DNA of 64,000 nucleotides. It comes from Verrucomicrobium sp. BvORR034 (GTDB taxonomy: Bacteria; Verrucomicrobiota; Verrucomicrobiia; Verrucomicrobiales; Verrucomicrobiaceae). Positions 36,653 through 45,322 of this stretch are shown piece by piece; the stretch's first letter is position 1, and every line of letters begins with the position of its first letter. Under the pieces are notes generated by a model, which was not told where the DNA came from, did no database searches, and saw only the letters and a program-made list of their open reading frames with translations. The position numbers and the translations under genes are program-made. The stretch is from NCBI RefSeq assembly GCF_000739635.1, contig NZ_BATQ01000041.1, positions 1 to 64,000 on the forward strand, in the 5' to 3' direction.

Positions 36653-36838
36653 GGCTTCGCTGAAGCTGTTCGTTTAACGATTGATGTAACTTAATTCTAC
36701 TGGTCGAGACGCGGGTTGCAAGCAGGGTGTTTCGGCGCCAAGAGCGTCACCCATGATAGTCCCGCGACTGCGCCCACGCGTCAGGCTGAGAGCCCAACGC
36801 GCCCAGTTACCGATTCAACATCGTGACACCACAAGATC

Positions 36839-37001
36839 CAAGGAGCGGCGGTTTGTGCTTGCACAACCGCCGGTGGTTACCGGAGGAAGGGCACTTTCAA
36901 GCATGTCGGCCATGGCTAGACATCATAGGGTGGAGGATGTTTGACGATCGAGCGCTCCGCTTCCCCTCGGCGGTTGTGCGAGCACAAACCGCCGCTCCTT
37001 G
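36839..37001. repeat. Pair of facing palindromes forming a 34-bp inverted repeat
   Basis: 36839-36872 and 36968-37001 are inverted copies with one mismatch; each arm is itself a hairpin (GCGGCGGTTTGTGC then GCACAACCGCCG). They lie in a 368-base gap (36653-37020) with no gene and form a BIME-like pair. Confidence 0.75.
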
Positions 37002-37020
37002 AGAGCACTCGCTCCGCTGT

Positions 37021-37341
37021 TCACCATTCGGCCTCATCCACGGGAATAAGCCGGAAGTTTGCGAGGAGAGGACGAAGCGCCTCGGTAGCCGCACCCATCT
37101 CCACGACCATCTCCACGACCATCTCAATAAGATCTTCCCCCTCGTAGTGAACCATCACGATGCTGCCGTCTTCTCGAGATTCCCACGCGGAACTGCCGGC
37201 GGTGAGGTTGAGGTAGTGCCAGTCGGATGCCGGGAACTGATGCCAAAGGGCCGCCGTCAGCGCTGGACTGTCTTTGAACACAGCCCAACCGCCAACAGGT
37301 GTAAAGTGCCGGCACTCTGGATCAGGTAACTTCCACTCCAT
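37021..37341 (-). CDS. Hypothetical island protein (106 aa)
   Basis: It starts MEWKLPDPECRHFTPVGGWA. Small, acidic and without a membrane segment. The run DLIEMVVEMVVEMG comes from a short nine-base duplication in the gene. Its start lies 20 bases inside the 3' end of the gene at 37322-37639, so the two form one transcript. No family recognised. Confidence 0.5.
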   Translation of the reverse strand: MEWKLPDPECRHFTPVGGWAVFKDSPALTAALWHQFPASDWHYLNLTAGSSAWESREDGSIVMVHYEGEDLIEMVVEMVVEMGAATEALRPLLANFRLIPVDEAEW

Positions 37342-37639
37342 ATTCGTCGTTAAGATTGAGCAGACGGTGGCCAAACACAGATCGCTTTCGCAGATCGAGA
37401 ACGATCACCATGAAGATATTCTTGTCGTCAGTGTCGACGAGAACGTGCTGAAAGCGCCCTGTTGCGTCGGTCCATGCATGGCTGACACTGCCCACAGAGC
37501 TATCATGTCCAGCAAACTGATCCGTAGGAATGGCATCGAAGTAGTCCCAAAACGGAACGGGCGGTTCAGTGTCCAGCGCGACCCGCTGCATCGGGCCCGC
37601 GAAGGTCGCGCGGAATTCAGATTCGGTAAGATGCTTCAT
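37322..37639 (-). CDS. Hypothetical island protein (105 aa)
   Basis: MKHLTESEFRATFAGPMQRV starts a soluble protein with strands in the middle (FQHVLVDTDDKNIFMVIVLDL) that looks like a beta-sheet immunity or adaptor fold. It overlaps the downstream 106-aa gene. No family recognised. Confidence 0.55.
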   Translation of the reverse strand: MKHLTESEFRATFAGPMQRVALDTEPPVPFWDYFDAIPTDQFAGHDSSVGSVSHAWTDATGRFQHVLVDTDDKNIFMVIVLDLRKRSVFGHRLLNLNDEYGVEVT

Positions 37640-37728
37640 TCAGTGGGCGGGGACTGAAGTTGGAGAGTTGGATGCCATGCTCCCCATGAAGAGCAGGGCG
37701 CATGCTAGCGGCATTTCAGTTGGTTTTG

Positions 37729-38136
37729 CTAGTCGAAGATGGCCCCCGGATTCAATTCAGTCGGTGAGTACCAAGTGATGCCCTTCGCAGCAAGCCGGTC
37801 CTTCATGTGCCGCCACATCAGATGACAGGTTCCAAGTGGCCAGTCTCTCAGGTGCGTATCCTGCCCGGCTGCCCTGCGCTCTTCGTTCTCGAGAGCGAGC
37901 TCTTCTCTCACTTCTTTCTCGATCGTCTCCCGAAGTGCTTCGATCATCTCTTTGTAGTCGGGATGATCCTCGATTGGGTCATGAAGCGTGTCCGCTCCGG
38001 GTTGCTTTTCACCTGCTTCCAAGATGCGCTCGCACAGTTCAGGACTCTCGGTTGTGAGAAAGTGCTTCGATGCCATCCAGCCCATTCTTGTGGCCTTCCG
38101 GAACCGCTTCACGACGTCTGCTTTGGGTGCGGGCAT
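37729..38136 (-). CDS. Hypothetical helical protein (135 aa)
   Basis: Highly charged and helical (IEALRETIEKEVREELALENEER), with no signal or membrane segment. The gene is clearly coding by composition. No motif is recognised. About 90 bases separate it from the next downstream gene. Confidence 0.5.
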   Translation of the reverse strand: MPAPKADVVKRFRKATRMGWMASKHFLTTESPELCERILEAGEKQPGADTLHDPIEDHPDYKEMIEALRETIEKEVREELALENEERRAAGQDTHLRDWPLGTCHLMWRHMKDRLAAKGITWYSPTELNPGAIFD

Positions 38137-38185
38137 GGTTTGTTGGCCAGTTTAATGTTTCAAGCTCATCGACCCTGCCTAGCCG

Positions 38186-38842
38186 TTATTGGTTTGTGGT
38201 CGAAGCAGGCCCCACATGAGGGACTCGAGAAGGATACAAATAGCCTGATTCTAGCAAGCGGATTCTGCTATGGGGGGGCTCATCGTGCTTAACGGAGTTG
38301 GCGTACGAAAATCCAGGGGTCCCGGCCAGGACGACATGTCGCCTCATCTTCTTGGCCCGCTCGACGGTCATTTGGAGAAGCCAGAAGAAATGACGGGCGT
38401 GGATGTTCTCAAATTCAATGTCACTCGCTGTGATTCGCCGGTTGAAGGATGCGAGCACTTTACCGGTGTCATCCATCAGGTTATTCTCGCCGACCGATGC
38501 AAGCTCGGGGTGCCAAATCGCAAAGGCCGAGTTGTGAAATTCACCTTCCAGCCGTTTGTGCTGCACACATCGGGGCAAAACAGAAAACGCAATAGGAAAG
38601 GGTGTCCATGCAGGTGCCATCGTGAGAGGCGCGGAAGGCAGAATGTAGCGTTTGATCAGCGGGCATCGCTTTTGCGTCTGCCTGACGGTGTCAGATTGTT
38701 CCTCCACGTTCAGGAGCCACTCAAACTCGTCAGTGAAGAAGTCCGGGCGAAGGTCGGATTCCTTTGGCACCTTTTTCAGGACTCCAAGCAGGTAGCAGAA
38801 TGAGTAACCTGTTTCATTACAAAGCTCGTGGAAAGCATACAT
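38186..38842 (-). CDS. Hypothetical island protein (218 aa)
   Basis: It begins MYAFHELCNETGYSFCYLLG. A soluble protein with acidic and aromatic patches and a possible nucleotide-independent alpha/beta fold; no catalytic motif. A Met 16 codons upstream is an alternative start. The gap to the next gene upstream holds the MITE-like element at 38990-39175. Confidence 0.45.
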   Translation of the reverse strand: MYAFHELCNETGYSFCYLLGVLKKVPKESDLRPDFFTDEFEWLLNVEEQSDTVRQTQKRCPLIKRYILPSAPLTMAPAWTPFPIAFSVLPRCVQHKRLEGEFHNSAFAIWHPELASVGENNLMDDTGKVLASFNRRITASDIEFENIHARHFFWLLQMTVERAKKMRRHVVLAGTPGFSYANSVKHDEPPHSRIRLLESGYLYPSRVPHVGPASTTNQ

Positions 38843-38905
38843 GGCGGCTATCGGGCGAACATACAGGTTGTTTGCAAAAGTGCAGTACAAAACGCCCGCA
38901 GGGGC

Positions 38906-38965
38906 TGCGCCGGAACCGGCGGTACGCCGATACCACGCACCGCCTGGAAGCCGATGTCACTTGGA
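38906..38965 (+). repeat. Palindromic repeat, ACCGGCGG...CCGGTGTCACT family
   Basis: GAACCGGCGGTACGCCGATACCACGCACCGCCTGGAAGCCGATGTCACTTGG (shown here only as a degenerate copy of the family) lies next to a MITE-like element. Other copies are at 34398-34460, 49976-50028 and 51569-51600. Confidence 0.6.
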
Positions 38966-38989
38966 TTCGGAGCTGCCGCTTGCATCTCG

Positions 38990-39175
38990 ACGCCAACGGC
39001 GTCATACAAAAAAGCCCAGGGTCAGGCGAGGCACGAGCCGCCACCCTGGGTACACGGGCATTCGGACCAGAACTCCCTTGGAGTTCCAGCGCGTTCCCAT
39101 CGATACCCGGGGTGGCGACCGCTTCGCGGTCTGATCCCGCGACTGCGGGACTGTTTTGTATCACGCCGTTGGCGT
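38990..39175. repeat. MITE-like element with 22-bp terminal inverted repeats
   Basis: 38990-39011 and 39154-39175 are inverted repeats with a single mismatch (core ACGCCAACGGCGT, then CATACAAAA). About 140 bp of palindrome-rich DNA lies between them. The element sits in a gap without genes (38843-39248). No matching transposase is present in the window. Confidence 0.65.
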
Positions 39176-39248
39176 GGGGGACGCAATCGTGAACGTGGAG
39201 GTGAGCACGTAGTGTCTCCCAGTGGCAACATCCCAGCCGCCCCCAAAT

Positions 39249-39929
39249 CTAATAAAACTCTCTCTGCTCCTTGGGAGTCAGTCCAGTGATTTTGAGCAGG
39301 TAGGTTCCGAGTCTCTTGTACGCATCAAAGTCCCGAATGTTGGGGACGCTCATGCCGTTCTTCCGGATCATTGAATTCAGATCGGGTGCGCAGATCAGGT
39401 TCAATGAAACACGTTTCCCTGCGGCCAGACGCTCGAAGAACCATTGGGAGCCGTCTCTCACCAAGGGGATGGCCTGCTTCTCTGCCTGAGTGAGGGGAGT
39501 CCAGAATACCTTTCCTCCCATCAAGCGGGACACCTCAGTCCATTCTTCGGGCTTGAGATCCCGCGTCGTGTCTTCAGCGATCGGGCCCGGTCCGTACTCG
39601 ATTGGCTTCTTCATGCGCACGGCCCTCATCTTGTAGCTCGAACCCGTGCGCCAGATCCGGATGGAGATGGGATCGTGAAACGATCTCAACCAGAAGAACC
39701 GGAGCGCAAACTCCTCTGAATTGCCCTTGGTGGGAACCAATGAGGGCTCGGCCATGGCGGCCAGCCATTGGTCAGCGGATGTGTCGTATTCGCGACCTGC
39801 CGGATCTTTCGGCGGATGGTAAGTGTCATCCTCTTCAGCCTGGGCGTGGGCGATTCCCGTGACCGCCAGCAACAGCACAACAAGCGCGAACGCCAGCCAT
39901 GGGGACCTTCTTGGGTGATCCTTCATCAT
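39249..39929 (-). CDS. Secreted hypothetical protein (226 aa)
   Basis: A signal peptide near residues 8-30 (PWLAFALVVLLLAVTGIAHA) leads to a soluble mature protein of about 195 residues. Its C-terminal part (KRLGTYLLKITGLTPKEQREF) is helical. An alternative GTG start at 39962 would overlap the stop of the upstream gene by four bases. No family recognised. Confidence 0.55.
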   Translation of the reverse strand: MMKDHPRRSPWLAFALVVLLLAVTGIAHAQAEEDDTYHPPKDPAGREYDTSADQWLAAMAEPSLVPTKGNSEEFALRFFWLRSFHDPISIRIWRTGSSYKMRAVRMKKPIEYGPGPIAEDTTRDLKPEEWTEVSRLMGGKVFWTPLTQAEKQAIPLVRDGSQWFFERLAAGKRVSLNLICAPDLNSMIRKNGMSVPNIRDFDAYKRLGTYLLKITGLTPKEQREFY

Positions 39930-39958
39930 CGTACGGGTTGGTCGTTGTTCTTGGGCAA

Positions 39959-40510
39959 TCACTTCCGTCTCGGCTCATATCGCATGGCCACCGCCCCGGA
40001 GCGGAACTCCACCCGGTCCACGAGCTTCAAGTCGATCGGCTTCGACAAGCCGGCGAACAACGTGGGGCCGTAGCCTGCCAGTTTGGGGTGCACGATGAAC
40101 TCGTATTCGTCGATGAGACCTAGCTCTGCCAAGGCCAGCGGGAGCTTCACGCCCCCCACGAGCAGGCCCTTGCCCGGCTGCTGCTTGAGCTGCTGCACGG
40201 CCTCCTCCAAGTCACCGCGCAGGAGCTCCGCGTTCCAATCCACCTGGTCCAAGGTGCTGGAGACGACGTACTTCTTTGCCGAGTCGATCGTGTTGCGGAA
40301 GGATTCCATCCAGTCGGGCATCGCACCCGTCCACGCCGGTCGAAACGCCACCTCCATCATCTCATAGATCACCCGCCCAAAGAGGAGGGCATCGGCCCGG
40401 TTGAGGTTCGCCACCGCGTGACGGTGCAATTCCTCGTCCGGCGCAATGCCGGCGTTATGATCGCAGCACCCGTCCAGGGTGACGTTGATGGTGTAGCGGA
40501 GGGGTCGCAT
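39959..40510 (-). CDS. Dihydrofolate reductase family protein (RibD C-terminal type)
   Basis: A 183-aa protein matching stand-alone RibD C-terminal/DHFR-like oxidoreductases: RYTINVTLDGCCDH at the start, NRADALLFGRVIYEMM near 37-52, PGKGLLVGGVKLPLALAELGLIDEY near 112-136, and GPTLFAG near 147. Such proteins bind NADPH; their substrate is usually unknown. The protein stands out in the island as a clear enzyme. Confidence 0.85.
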   Translation of the reverse strand: MRPLRYTINVTLDGCCDHNAGIAPDEELHRHAVANLNRADALLFGRVIYEMMEVAFRPAWTGAMPDWMESFRNTIDSAKKYVVSSTLDQVDWNAELLRGDLEEAVQQLKQQPGKGLLVGGVKLPLALAELGLIDEYEFIVHPKLAGYGPTLFAGLSKPIDLKLVDRVEFRSGAVAMRYEPRRK

Positions 40511-40607
40511 GGTGTATTGTGAGTGAGTGTGCCAGTGAAGGCTGGGGGGGGCGGCGGCCAGTGCCGCCTCTGGGCTAAGCCCTGCTCAAAGCCATGGGCT
40601 GTAGCGT

Positions 40608-41027
40608 CTAGTTGGCGTGTCGTGCGAATTGGTCAGTAACGTCATCGATGGATTTGGCAATGACGAATCCTGCAAACCCGATGGAGGAACTGATCTCCCA
40701 GGCACATAGCCCTTGTGACTCAAGCTTGCGCTGATAGCTGGCAGGATCGGCGTAACCCCAGTGCTGTATTCCAAACTGGTTGGCCCAGACTTGAATGCGG
40801 TCCCCAAATTCTTGGAAGACTTGTGACAGCGGAATCTCAGCGATGTCGAGGATGATGGCGCCGCCGGTATGGACAAAGTGGTAAAGCTCCACGCTCTGAA
40901 ACCGGATGTGAGACTCCTCGCGCGGACACGACGGATAGTCATAGAGGAGATGCAGCACGATCTCGCTCCCGGACTTGCGCACATCATAGCCAGTTAGATG
41001 GAAGTCATGGTAACGCAACGCGCTCAT
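40608..41027 (-). CDS. Hypothetical immunity-type protein (139 aa)
   Basis: A soluble protein that begins MSALRYHDFHLTGYDVRKSG and continues with alternating strands (IVLHLLYDY, IRFQSVELYHFV, AIILDIAEIPL) and a helix (LSQVFQEFG). This resembles families of small immunity proteins found in polymorphic toxin loci, but I cannot name the family with confidence. Confidence 0.55.
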   Translation of the reverse strand: MSALRYHDFHLTGYDVRKSGSEIVLHLLYDYPSCPREESHIRFQSVELYHFVHTGGAIILDIAEIPLSQVFQEFGDRIQVWANQFGIQHWGYADPASYQRKLESQGLCAWEISSSIGFAGFVIAKSIDDVTDQFARHAN

Positions 41028-41152
41028 TCGTCTGGTGTCAGAGTATTTTGACAGAACCAGCCCAACGTATGACTGCGGGAGACCTGGCCCACGAGACGCA
41101 CTGATACAGATTGCAATCGGGACATGATGGTCGCCCCGTCACCCTTCCGGCC

Positions 41153-41344
41153 TCAGCCCGCTGCCCTCACACTCTTGCGGTACCCGGCCCAAGCTGAGCC
41201 ATAAGCGACGCCGCCGGAAACCACGGCCGCGAAGATGATGGCCACGAGGAGGTCAGGCCGGGACATGCCTGCCAGATGGCAACCCAGGCCGGTCAGGGTC
41301 GTGCTGATGACGAACGGGAAAGTCGGGGCGATGAGGTGTTTCAT
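41153..41344 (-). CDS. Small membrane protein (63 aa), copy 1 of a duplicated unit
   Basis: MKHLIAPTFPFVISTTLTGLG begins a two-helix membrane peptide ending YRKSVRAAG. A near-identical gene lies at 43194-43385, and the flanking bases up to about 41420 are also duplicated. The start is chosen at the Met shared by both copies. Function unknown. Confidence 0.6.
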   Translation of the reverse strand: MKHLIAPTFPFVISTTLTGLGCHLAGMSRPDLLVAIIFAAVVSGGVAYGSAWAGYRKSVRAAG

Positions 41345-41418
41345 AGGCGCGTAGCGGCAATTGGCCTGACGATCCCTAGGATCGACCACCGCTTAGGGAG
41401 TGGCAAGTGTGAAATTTG
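41153..41418. repeat. Duplicated gene unit, copy 1
   Basis: About 265 bases, from the stop codon of the small membrane gene to GTGTGAAATTT upstream of it, are repeated with few differences at 43194-43458 in the same direction. Confidence 0.85.
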
Positions 41419-41639
41419 GGGCGGAGGATTATGGGAGCGGTTCATGCGCCAGAGTGATTCATGAAAGCTGCCGGAATAGGTTGCATGGCATTGTCAGATC
41501 CTTTCTCGTTGTCTTCATGCTCTGTTCTCTCGAAATATCGACGTAGCGATGCCCCAAACGTCTTGTCTCGGCTTCAAAATGGAAGATTCGCCTTAAAGTG
41601 AAGTGGCAGCATGACGCAAAAAACTGAGCCTGCTGCCGT

Positions 41640-42377
41640 TCATCGGTGAATCTTCAGTGCTCCCGTCGTCAGTGCTCGCCACTCTGCCAGAAGTGAATCC
41701 GTAGCGGAAGCATCAATGGCCGCGATGAGTGCCTGAGCACGCTCGATGCACACCGGAGCCCAATGGTCGGCAGTGGGATGCTGTGCGCGGAATGAAGCGA
41801 GGATACTCTCGAACTCAGAAAGTGCCCGCATTGCGTGAAGTCTGGCAGCGTGGAAGTCACCAGCGGAAACGTGGCCGCAAGCGAGAGTCATGGCGGTGTG
41901 ACCGTTGTGGACGAGAGCGGGAGGTTGCGCAGAACAATGAGTGGAGAAAGTGCCGAGGAATCCCGGAAGAGTCTCAGATGCTCGAAACCAATCCACGAGG
42001 GCGGGAATGGCGGCGCGAACCTGCGTCATGGATTGCTCTAACTTCTCAGACGTATCGGCTCGATACCATGTGCCATGCGAGCCGACCGGAAAGCGTCCGC
42101 CATGCTCCAAGCTGTAGTGAGTGTGCGGCACGCTTATCAGAAACGCACAATACTCGATCATGAACTCTCGCCGAATGCGTGACTCAACGTGGAGGAAGAT
42201 GACCTGAATAATGTCTCCGACCAAGCGCCTGAACTGCTTGGTTCCATTCGGAGTAAATCCAAGCGCGATCAGATCTGGTGCGACGAGCTGGCTAAATTGT
42301 TTTGTTACGGATGGAGGAGACACGGGATGCGTGCGGGGTCGCAATTGTACCAATAAGTATCCACCCTCCGCTGCCAT
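41640..42377 (-). CDS. DUF4304-type protein (245 aa)
   Basis: The N-terminal half fits DUF4304: LVAPDLIALGFTPNGTKQFRRLVGDIIQVIFLHVES, then FMIEYCAFLISVP. This domain is common in immunity and uncharacterised island genes. The C-terminal half is helical (TAMTLACGHVSAGDFHAARLHAMRAL resembles a TPR-like pair). Cytoplasmic; no membrane segment. Confidence 0.65.
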   Translation of the reverse strand: MAAEGGYLLVQLRPRTHPVSPPSVTKQFSQLVAPDLIALGFTPNGTKQFRRLVGDIIQVIFLHVESRIRREFMIEYCAFLISVPHTHYSLEHGGRFPVGSHGTWYRADTSEKLEQSMTQVRAAIPALVDWFRASETLPGFLGTFSTHCSAQPPALVHNGHTAMTLACGHVSAGDFHAARLHAMRALSEFESILASFRAQHPTADHWAPVCIERAQALIAAIDASATDSLLAEWRALTTGALKIHR

Positions 42378-42382
42378 TTCGC

Positions 42383-42450
42383 GTAGCGCAGACAGAGGTG
42401 CAATATCCGCGATGCAGGAGTGGGTCCGGTTGAAATCTTGCGCATGGGCT
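42383..42450. repeat. Recurrent intergenic module, copy A
   Basis: GCAGACAGAGGTGCAATATC and GGAGTGGGTCCGGTTGAAATC match GCGGGCAGAGGTGCAATGCC and GGAGTGGATCCGGTTGAGAATC at about 48757-48822. The module is non-coding in both places. It lies in a 356-base gap (42378-42733) without a gene. Confidence 0.6.
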
Positions 42451-42733
42451 CAATCTTGTCACGGGATTTTGCCAGGCTCGATTGAATGGTTGCCGAGGGC
42501 CCTGGGCTTGGTCGCTACGTGTCGTCTGTTGCTTTCTGACGATCGTTGTTCCAGCATTTGCCCATGGCGAGTGAAGTCCGCACTGGGCGACAGGCGGCAA
42601 CTAGTTGGCCTGACGTCAAAGATCAGGCGCCGGCGCAACACGATTTCGCCCTCCCCTTTTTGTTCGGGCTTGTTAGGAGGTCGGGTGCTTGTTTGTGGAT
42701 CATCTTTGTACGCTGCTTGGCGGGGCATTTAGC

Positions 42734-42985
42734 TCACGGAGCGTCTGCGTCCCATGCTTTGGCACTTTGAACATCGACGATATTCTCAGGTTCATCTTCA
42801 ATCTCTTCGTCGAGGGGGCATTCGTCGATGCCGTATCCATACTTGTAACCTGTCTCGGTCGACACCCTCCTCGCGGCTATCTTGGCTTGTTTCAACGTCG
42901 AAAACACGCCAATGACATAGGAGTGATTCTGGCGACTGGAAAGCCGATAGGCAGTAGCGACGTAGAATTTGGCTTGGCCTGACAT
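42734..42985 (-). CDS. Hypothetical island protein (83 aa)
   Basis: A small protein, MSGQAKFYVATAYRLSS, with a strand-rich start and an acidic tail (DECPLDEEIEDEPENIVD). It has no membrane segment. The pattern YVIGVFSTLKQAKIAA is like small SPOR/immunity folds, but the family is not identified. Confidence 0.5.
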   Translation of the reverse strand: MSGQAKFYVATAYRLSSRQNHSYVIGVFSTLKQAKIAARRVSTETGYKYGYGIDECPLDEEIEDEPENIVDVQSAKAWDADAP

Positions 42986-43193
42986 AGTAATTCGCCGCCA
43001 ACGGGCGCTTCAAGCTGATGTGCAGATTTCCAATGACAATCTCATGCGGAGCGAGTCGCTCCAGCGCAGATATCACGAATGGGGTGGTGCGAGTACAGTG
43101 ATGGACGCGCGCTCGGACATTGTCCGACCTTCGCCACCATCACTCAGAGACGGCCTCACCTCAAGGGTGTCAACTTTGAGTCACCCTCCGGCC

Positions 43194-43385
43194 TCAGCCC
43201 GCAGCCCTCACACTCTTGCGGTACCCCGCCCAGGCGGTGCCATAAGCGACGCCGCCGGAAACCACGGCCGCGAAGATGATGGCCACGACCAGATCGGGCC
43301 GGGACATGCCTGCCAGATGGCAACCCAGGCCGGTCAAGGTCGTGCTGATGACGAACGGGAAAGTCGGGGCGACGAGGTGTTTCAT
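43194..43385 (-). CDS. Small membrane protein (63 aa), copy 2 of a duplicated unit
   Basis: Near-identical to the protein encoded at 41153-41344, differing by a few residues in the two membrane segments (LLVAIIFAAVV versus LVVAIIFAAVV). Most of the changes are silent or conservative, suggesting that both copies are still under selection. Confidence 0.6.
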   Translation of the reverse strand: MKHLVAPTFPFVISTTLTGLGCHLAGMSRPDLVVAIIFAAVVSGGVAYGTAWAGYRKSVRAAG

Positions 43386-43458
43386 GGGCGTGTAGGGGCA
43401 ATTGGCCTGACGATCCCTATGATCGACCACCGCTTAGGGAGTGGCAAGTGTGAAATTT
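43194..43458. repeat. Duplicated gene unit, copy 2
   Basis: Same unit as 41153-41418. Two genes (41640-42377 and 42734-42985) lie between the copies, so it is a spaced direct duplication. Confidence 0.85.
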
Positions 43459-43622
43459 TCGTGCAGATCACTATGGGGGGCGGGTGCCGTTAGCGGTGGC
43501 GCTCGGTCAGGCACGCGCAGTTCATTGGTCTTGAAGTCAGTGGATAACCCACGAGGCAATCCAGCCTGCGATGGCGCGCAGTCCGTGAACCAAGGAATCA
43601 ATGGAGGGCATCGTTGACATGG

Positions 43623-43904
43623 TCAGGCGGCTGGTTGCTCATGCAATCTCTCGGTCTTAGTCTCGGACGCCAACTGCTCATAGAACCAATACGGCTCAAA
43701 CTGGCGCGGCGCATTCGTCTCCACGACGTAAACAAACTCGTAGCGGTGACGATGCCACTCCGTCCTAACCACGCGACGCAACCTGTCCGGCTTGCCGCGC
43801 AACCTGACGAGTGCTCCGCAAGAGAGACTCGGGTGCTCTCCCGGAGTGGGCTCCCGCGGTTTTCGTGACTCAATCTTTGGGAACTGCATCCACCATTTGT
43901 TCAT
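43623..43904 (-). CDS. Hypothetical island protein (93 aa)
   Basis: It begins MNKWWMQFPKIESRKP. Basic in the middle (KPDRLRRVVRTEWHRHRYEFVYVVE) with a WFYEQL helix near the end. The 5' end overlaps the 3' end of the gene at 43870-44298 by about 35 bases, so both are probably on one transcript. No family recognised. Confidence 0.5.
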   Translation of the reverse strand: MNKWWMQFPKIESRKPREPTPGEHPSLSCGALVRLRGKPDRLRRVVRTEWHRHRYEFVYVVETNAPRQFEPYWFYEQLASETKTERLHEQPAA

Positions 43905-44298
43905 GACGTGTGGAGTTCCCATCGAGATGGGTGGTTTGAGGTTGTTCGTCCGGCCAGTCTGCTCCTAGGCAGCGCGCGGTCCAGTCCCAGTATAGCTGCG
44001 TGTCGAATGGCTCAACGGGCAACTCAATTCCGTTCTGAACAAGGCGAAGACCGTCGATGCAGATTTGGTCATGCAGGTGAACAAGCGCGTCGTGAATACC
44101 TCCGTCCCGAGCCTGCGCCGCAATGTCAGCGACGACTTCGCGTTGCTCGGGCGTTAGCTGCGCCAATAGTTCGTTGAACTTTTGGTTTTCGGGGAGCTCG
44201 GGCCAGCCTCGATCTCGAATCCACATGCCAAGAACATCTGTTCGAATCGAAACTAGCCCGTCCAGAAGCTTCTTATAGAGTTGCAGGGGTGTGCTCAT
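43870..44298 (-). CDS. DUF6547-like island protein (142 aa)
   Basis: MSTPLQLYKKLLDGLVSIRTDV is followed by GMWIRDRGWPELPEN and by RDGGIHDALVHLHDQI, LVQNGIELPVEPFDT and YWDWTARCLGADWPDE. I associate this sequence of motifs with an uncharacterised family, probably DUF6547, often found next to immunity genes. Soluble and helical; no catalytic motif. The downstream gene overlaps it. Confidence 0.55.
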   Translation of the reverse strand: MSTPLQLYKKLLDGLVSIRTDVLGMWIRDRGWPELPENQKFNELLAQLTPEQREVVADIAAQARDGGIHDALVHLHDQICIDGLRLVQNGIELPVEPFDTQLYWDWTARCLGADWPDEQPQTTHLDGNSTRHEQMVDAVPKD

Positions 44299-44424
44299 TG
44301 GCTTTGAGAGTGGCGTTCGTTCACGTGTGGCGCGAGGAAATGCCAATGAAAGGTCGATCTGTGCTTGGGGGTAAAGCTAAAAGCATTGTCCGCCGTCGCC
44401 CTTTCGCTGTTGTTCGCTCTACAC

Positions 44425-44853
44425 TCAGGATTCATTCGGGTCGACTTTGGACATTTTGTCCGTGATGAGTCCGATTCTGTGGGCGAAGCTTCCTTGGCAG
44501 GCAGATTCTGCAATCTGTATGAGTCGCTCAAAAGTATTCTCCATCACGGATCTACGGCCCTCCGGGGGCTCATTTCCCGCGCTGCGGTGGTAGGCAGCCC
44601 AGCGCTCCGTGAAAGGGCCAAACAAGGGGCGAATCTCATCGGGCTCAGGGGAGGAATTGACCAAGCCGCGTTCATGCATGGCTGAGAGAACCTCGCAGAG
44701 GACAAAAAGTTCGTCATGGGCGTACTCGTCATACTCGTGACCGTTCTCGCTCTGCAACGTGTCTGTGATGCGACGAAAGTAATCGTCGGAAAGATCCGCG
44801 AGCATGTCCTGTGCGGTGTCATTCTCGGTGTTTCCGTGTCCCCAAGCTCCCAT
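44425..44853 (-). CDS. DUF4259 family protein (142 aa)
   Basis: The start MGAWGHGNTENDTAQDMLADL is the hallmark of DUF4259 (MGAWG...NDTA..W/L). A helical, acidic body follows (RRITDTLQSENGHEYDEYAHDELFVLCEVLSAM is the usual second block). DUF4259 proteins occur widely in immunity-gene neighbourhoods. Cytoplasmic. Confidence 0.8.
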   Translation of the reverse strand: MGAWGHGNTENDTAQDMLADLSDDYFRRITDTLQSENGHEYDEYAHDELFVLCEVLSAMHERGLVNSSPEPDEIRPLFGPFTERWAAYHRSAGNEPPEGRRSVMENTFERLIQIAESACQGSFAHRIGLITDKMSKVDPNES

Positions 44854-44914
44854 GGTGTTTGTTGGTTTGGATTGTAGTCAGCGGCCGCGTGCCGCGTTCG
44901 TTGTAGACTTCTGG

Positions 44915-45298
44915 TTAGCTCCAGTCATCAAGTCCTGTCGTGTTATACAAGCTCGTCCATCCGGACTCCACAACTTCAATATGGTCTTCCAAGCGTCTGA
45001 TCTCGCCGCACATCCGGAAGCCATGAAAACCGGTCGGTTCGTGTTTCGGGATGAGTGCTTGAACGCGGAAAACATCCCTCGCAGGGGCAAACGTGTGACG
45101 CACGATCAACCTGACCATCCAATAGCCATCTGTGGCTCCAAATGTCTCCACGTCTTGGCCCCGAACTCGGATGACCCCACGAAATGACTGCGGACGTCCG
45201 GTCTCTTTGGCGCTCGCAGCAACCCGTGGCAGCACGGCCTTCAAGATAATCTCGTCTCTCACGCTGTGCGGCGGAACGTGCTCGTCACTGGCTGGCAT
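44915..45298 (-). CDS. Hypothetical island protein (127 aa)
   Basis: A soluble protein with strand-rich middle (SFRGVIRVRGQDVETFG, YWMVRLIVRHTF) and no signal or membrane segment. The gene sits 24 bases downstream of the SMI1/KNR4 gene and is probably in the same transcript. No family recognised. Confidence 0.5.
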   Translation of the reverse strand: MPASDEHVPPHSVRDEIILKAVLPRVAASAKETGRPQSFRGVIRVRGQDVETFGATDGYWMVRLIVRHTFAPARDVFRVQALIPKHEPTGFHGFRMCGEIRRLEDHIEVVESGWTSLYNTTGLDDWS

Positions 45299-45322
45299 GG
45301 GCGAAAGGGGGGACGCTCATGG

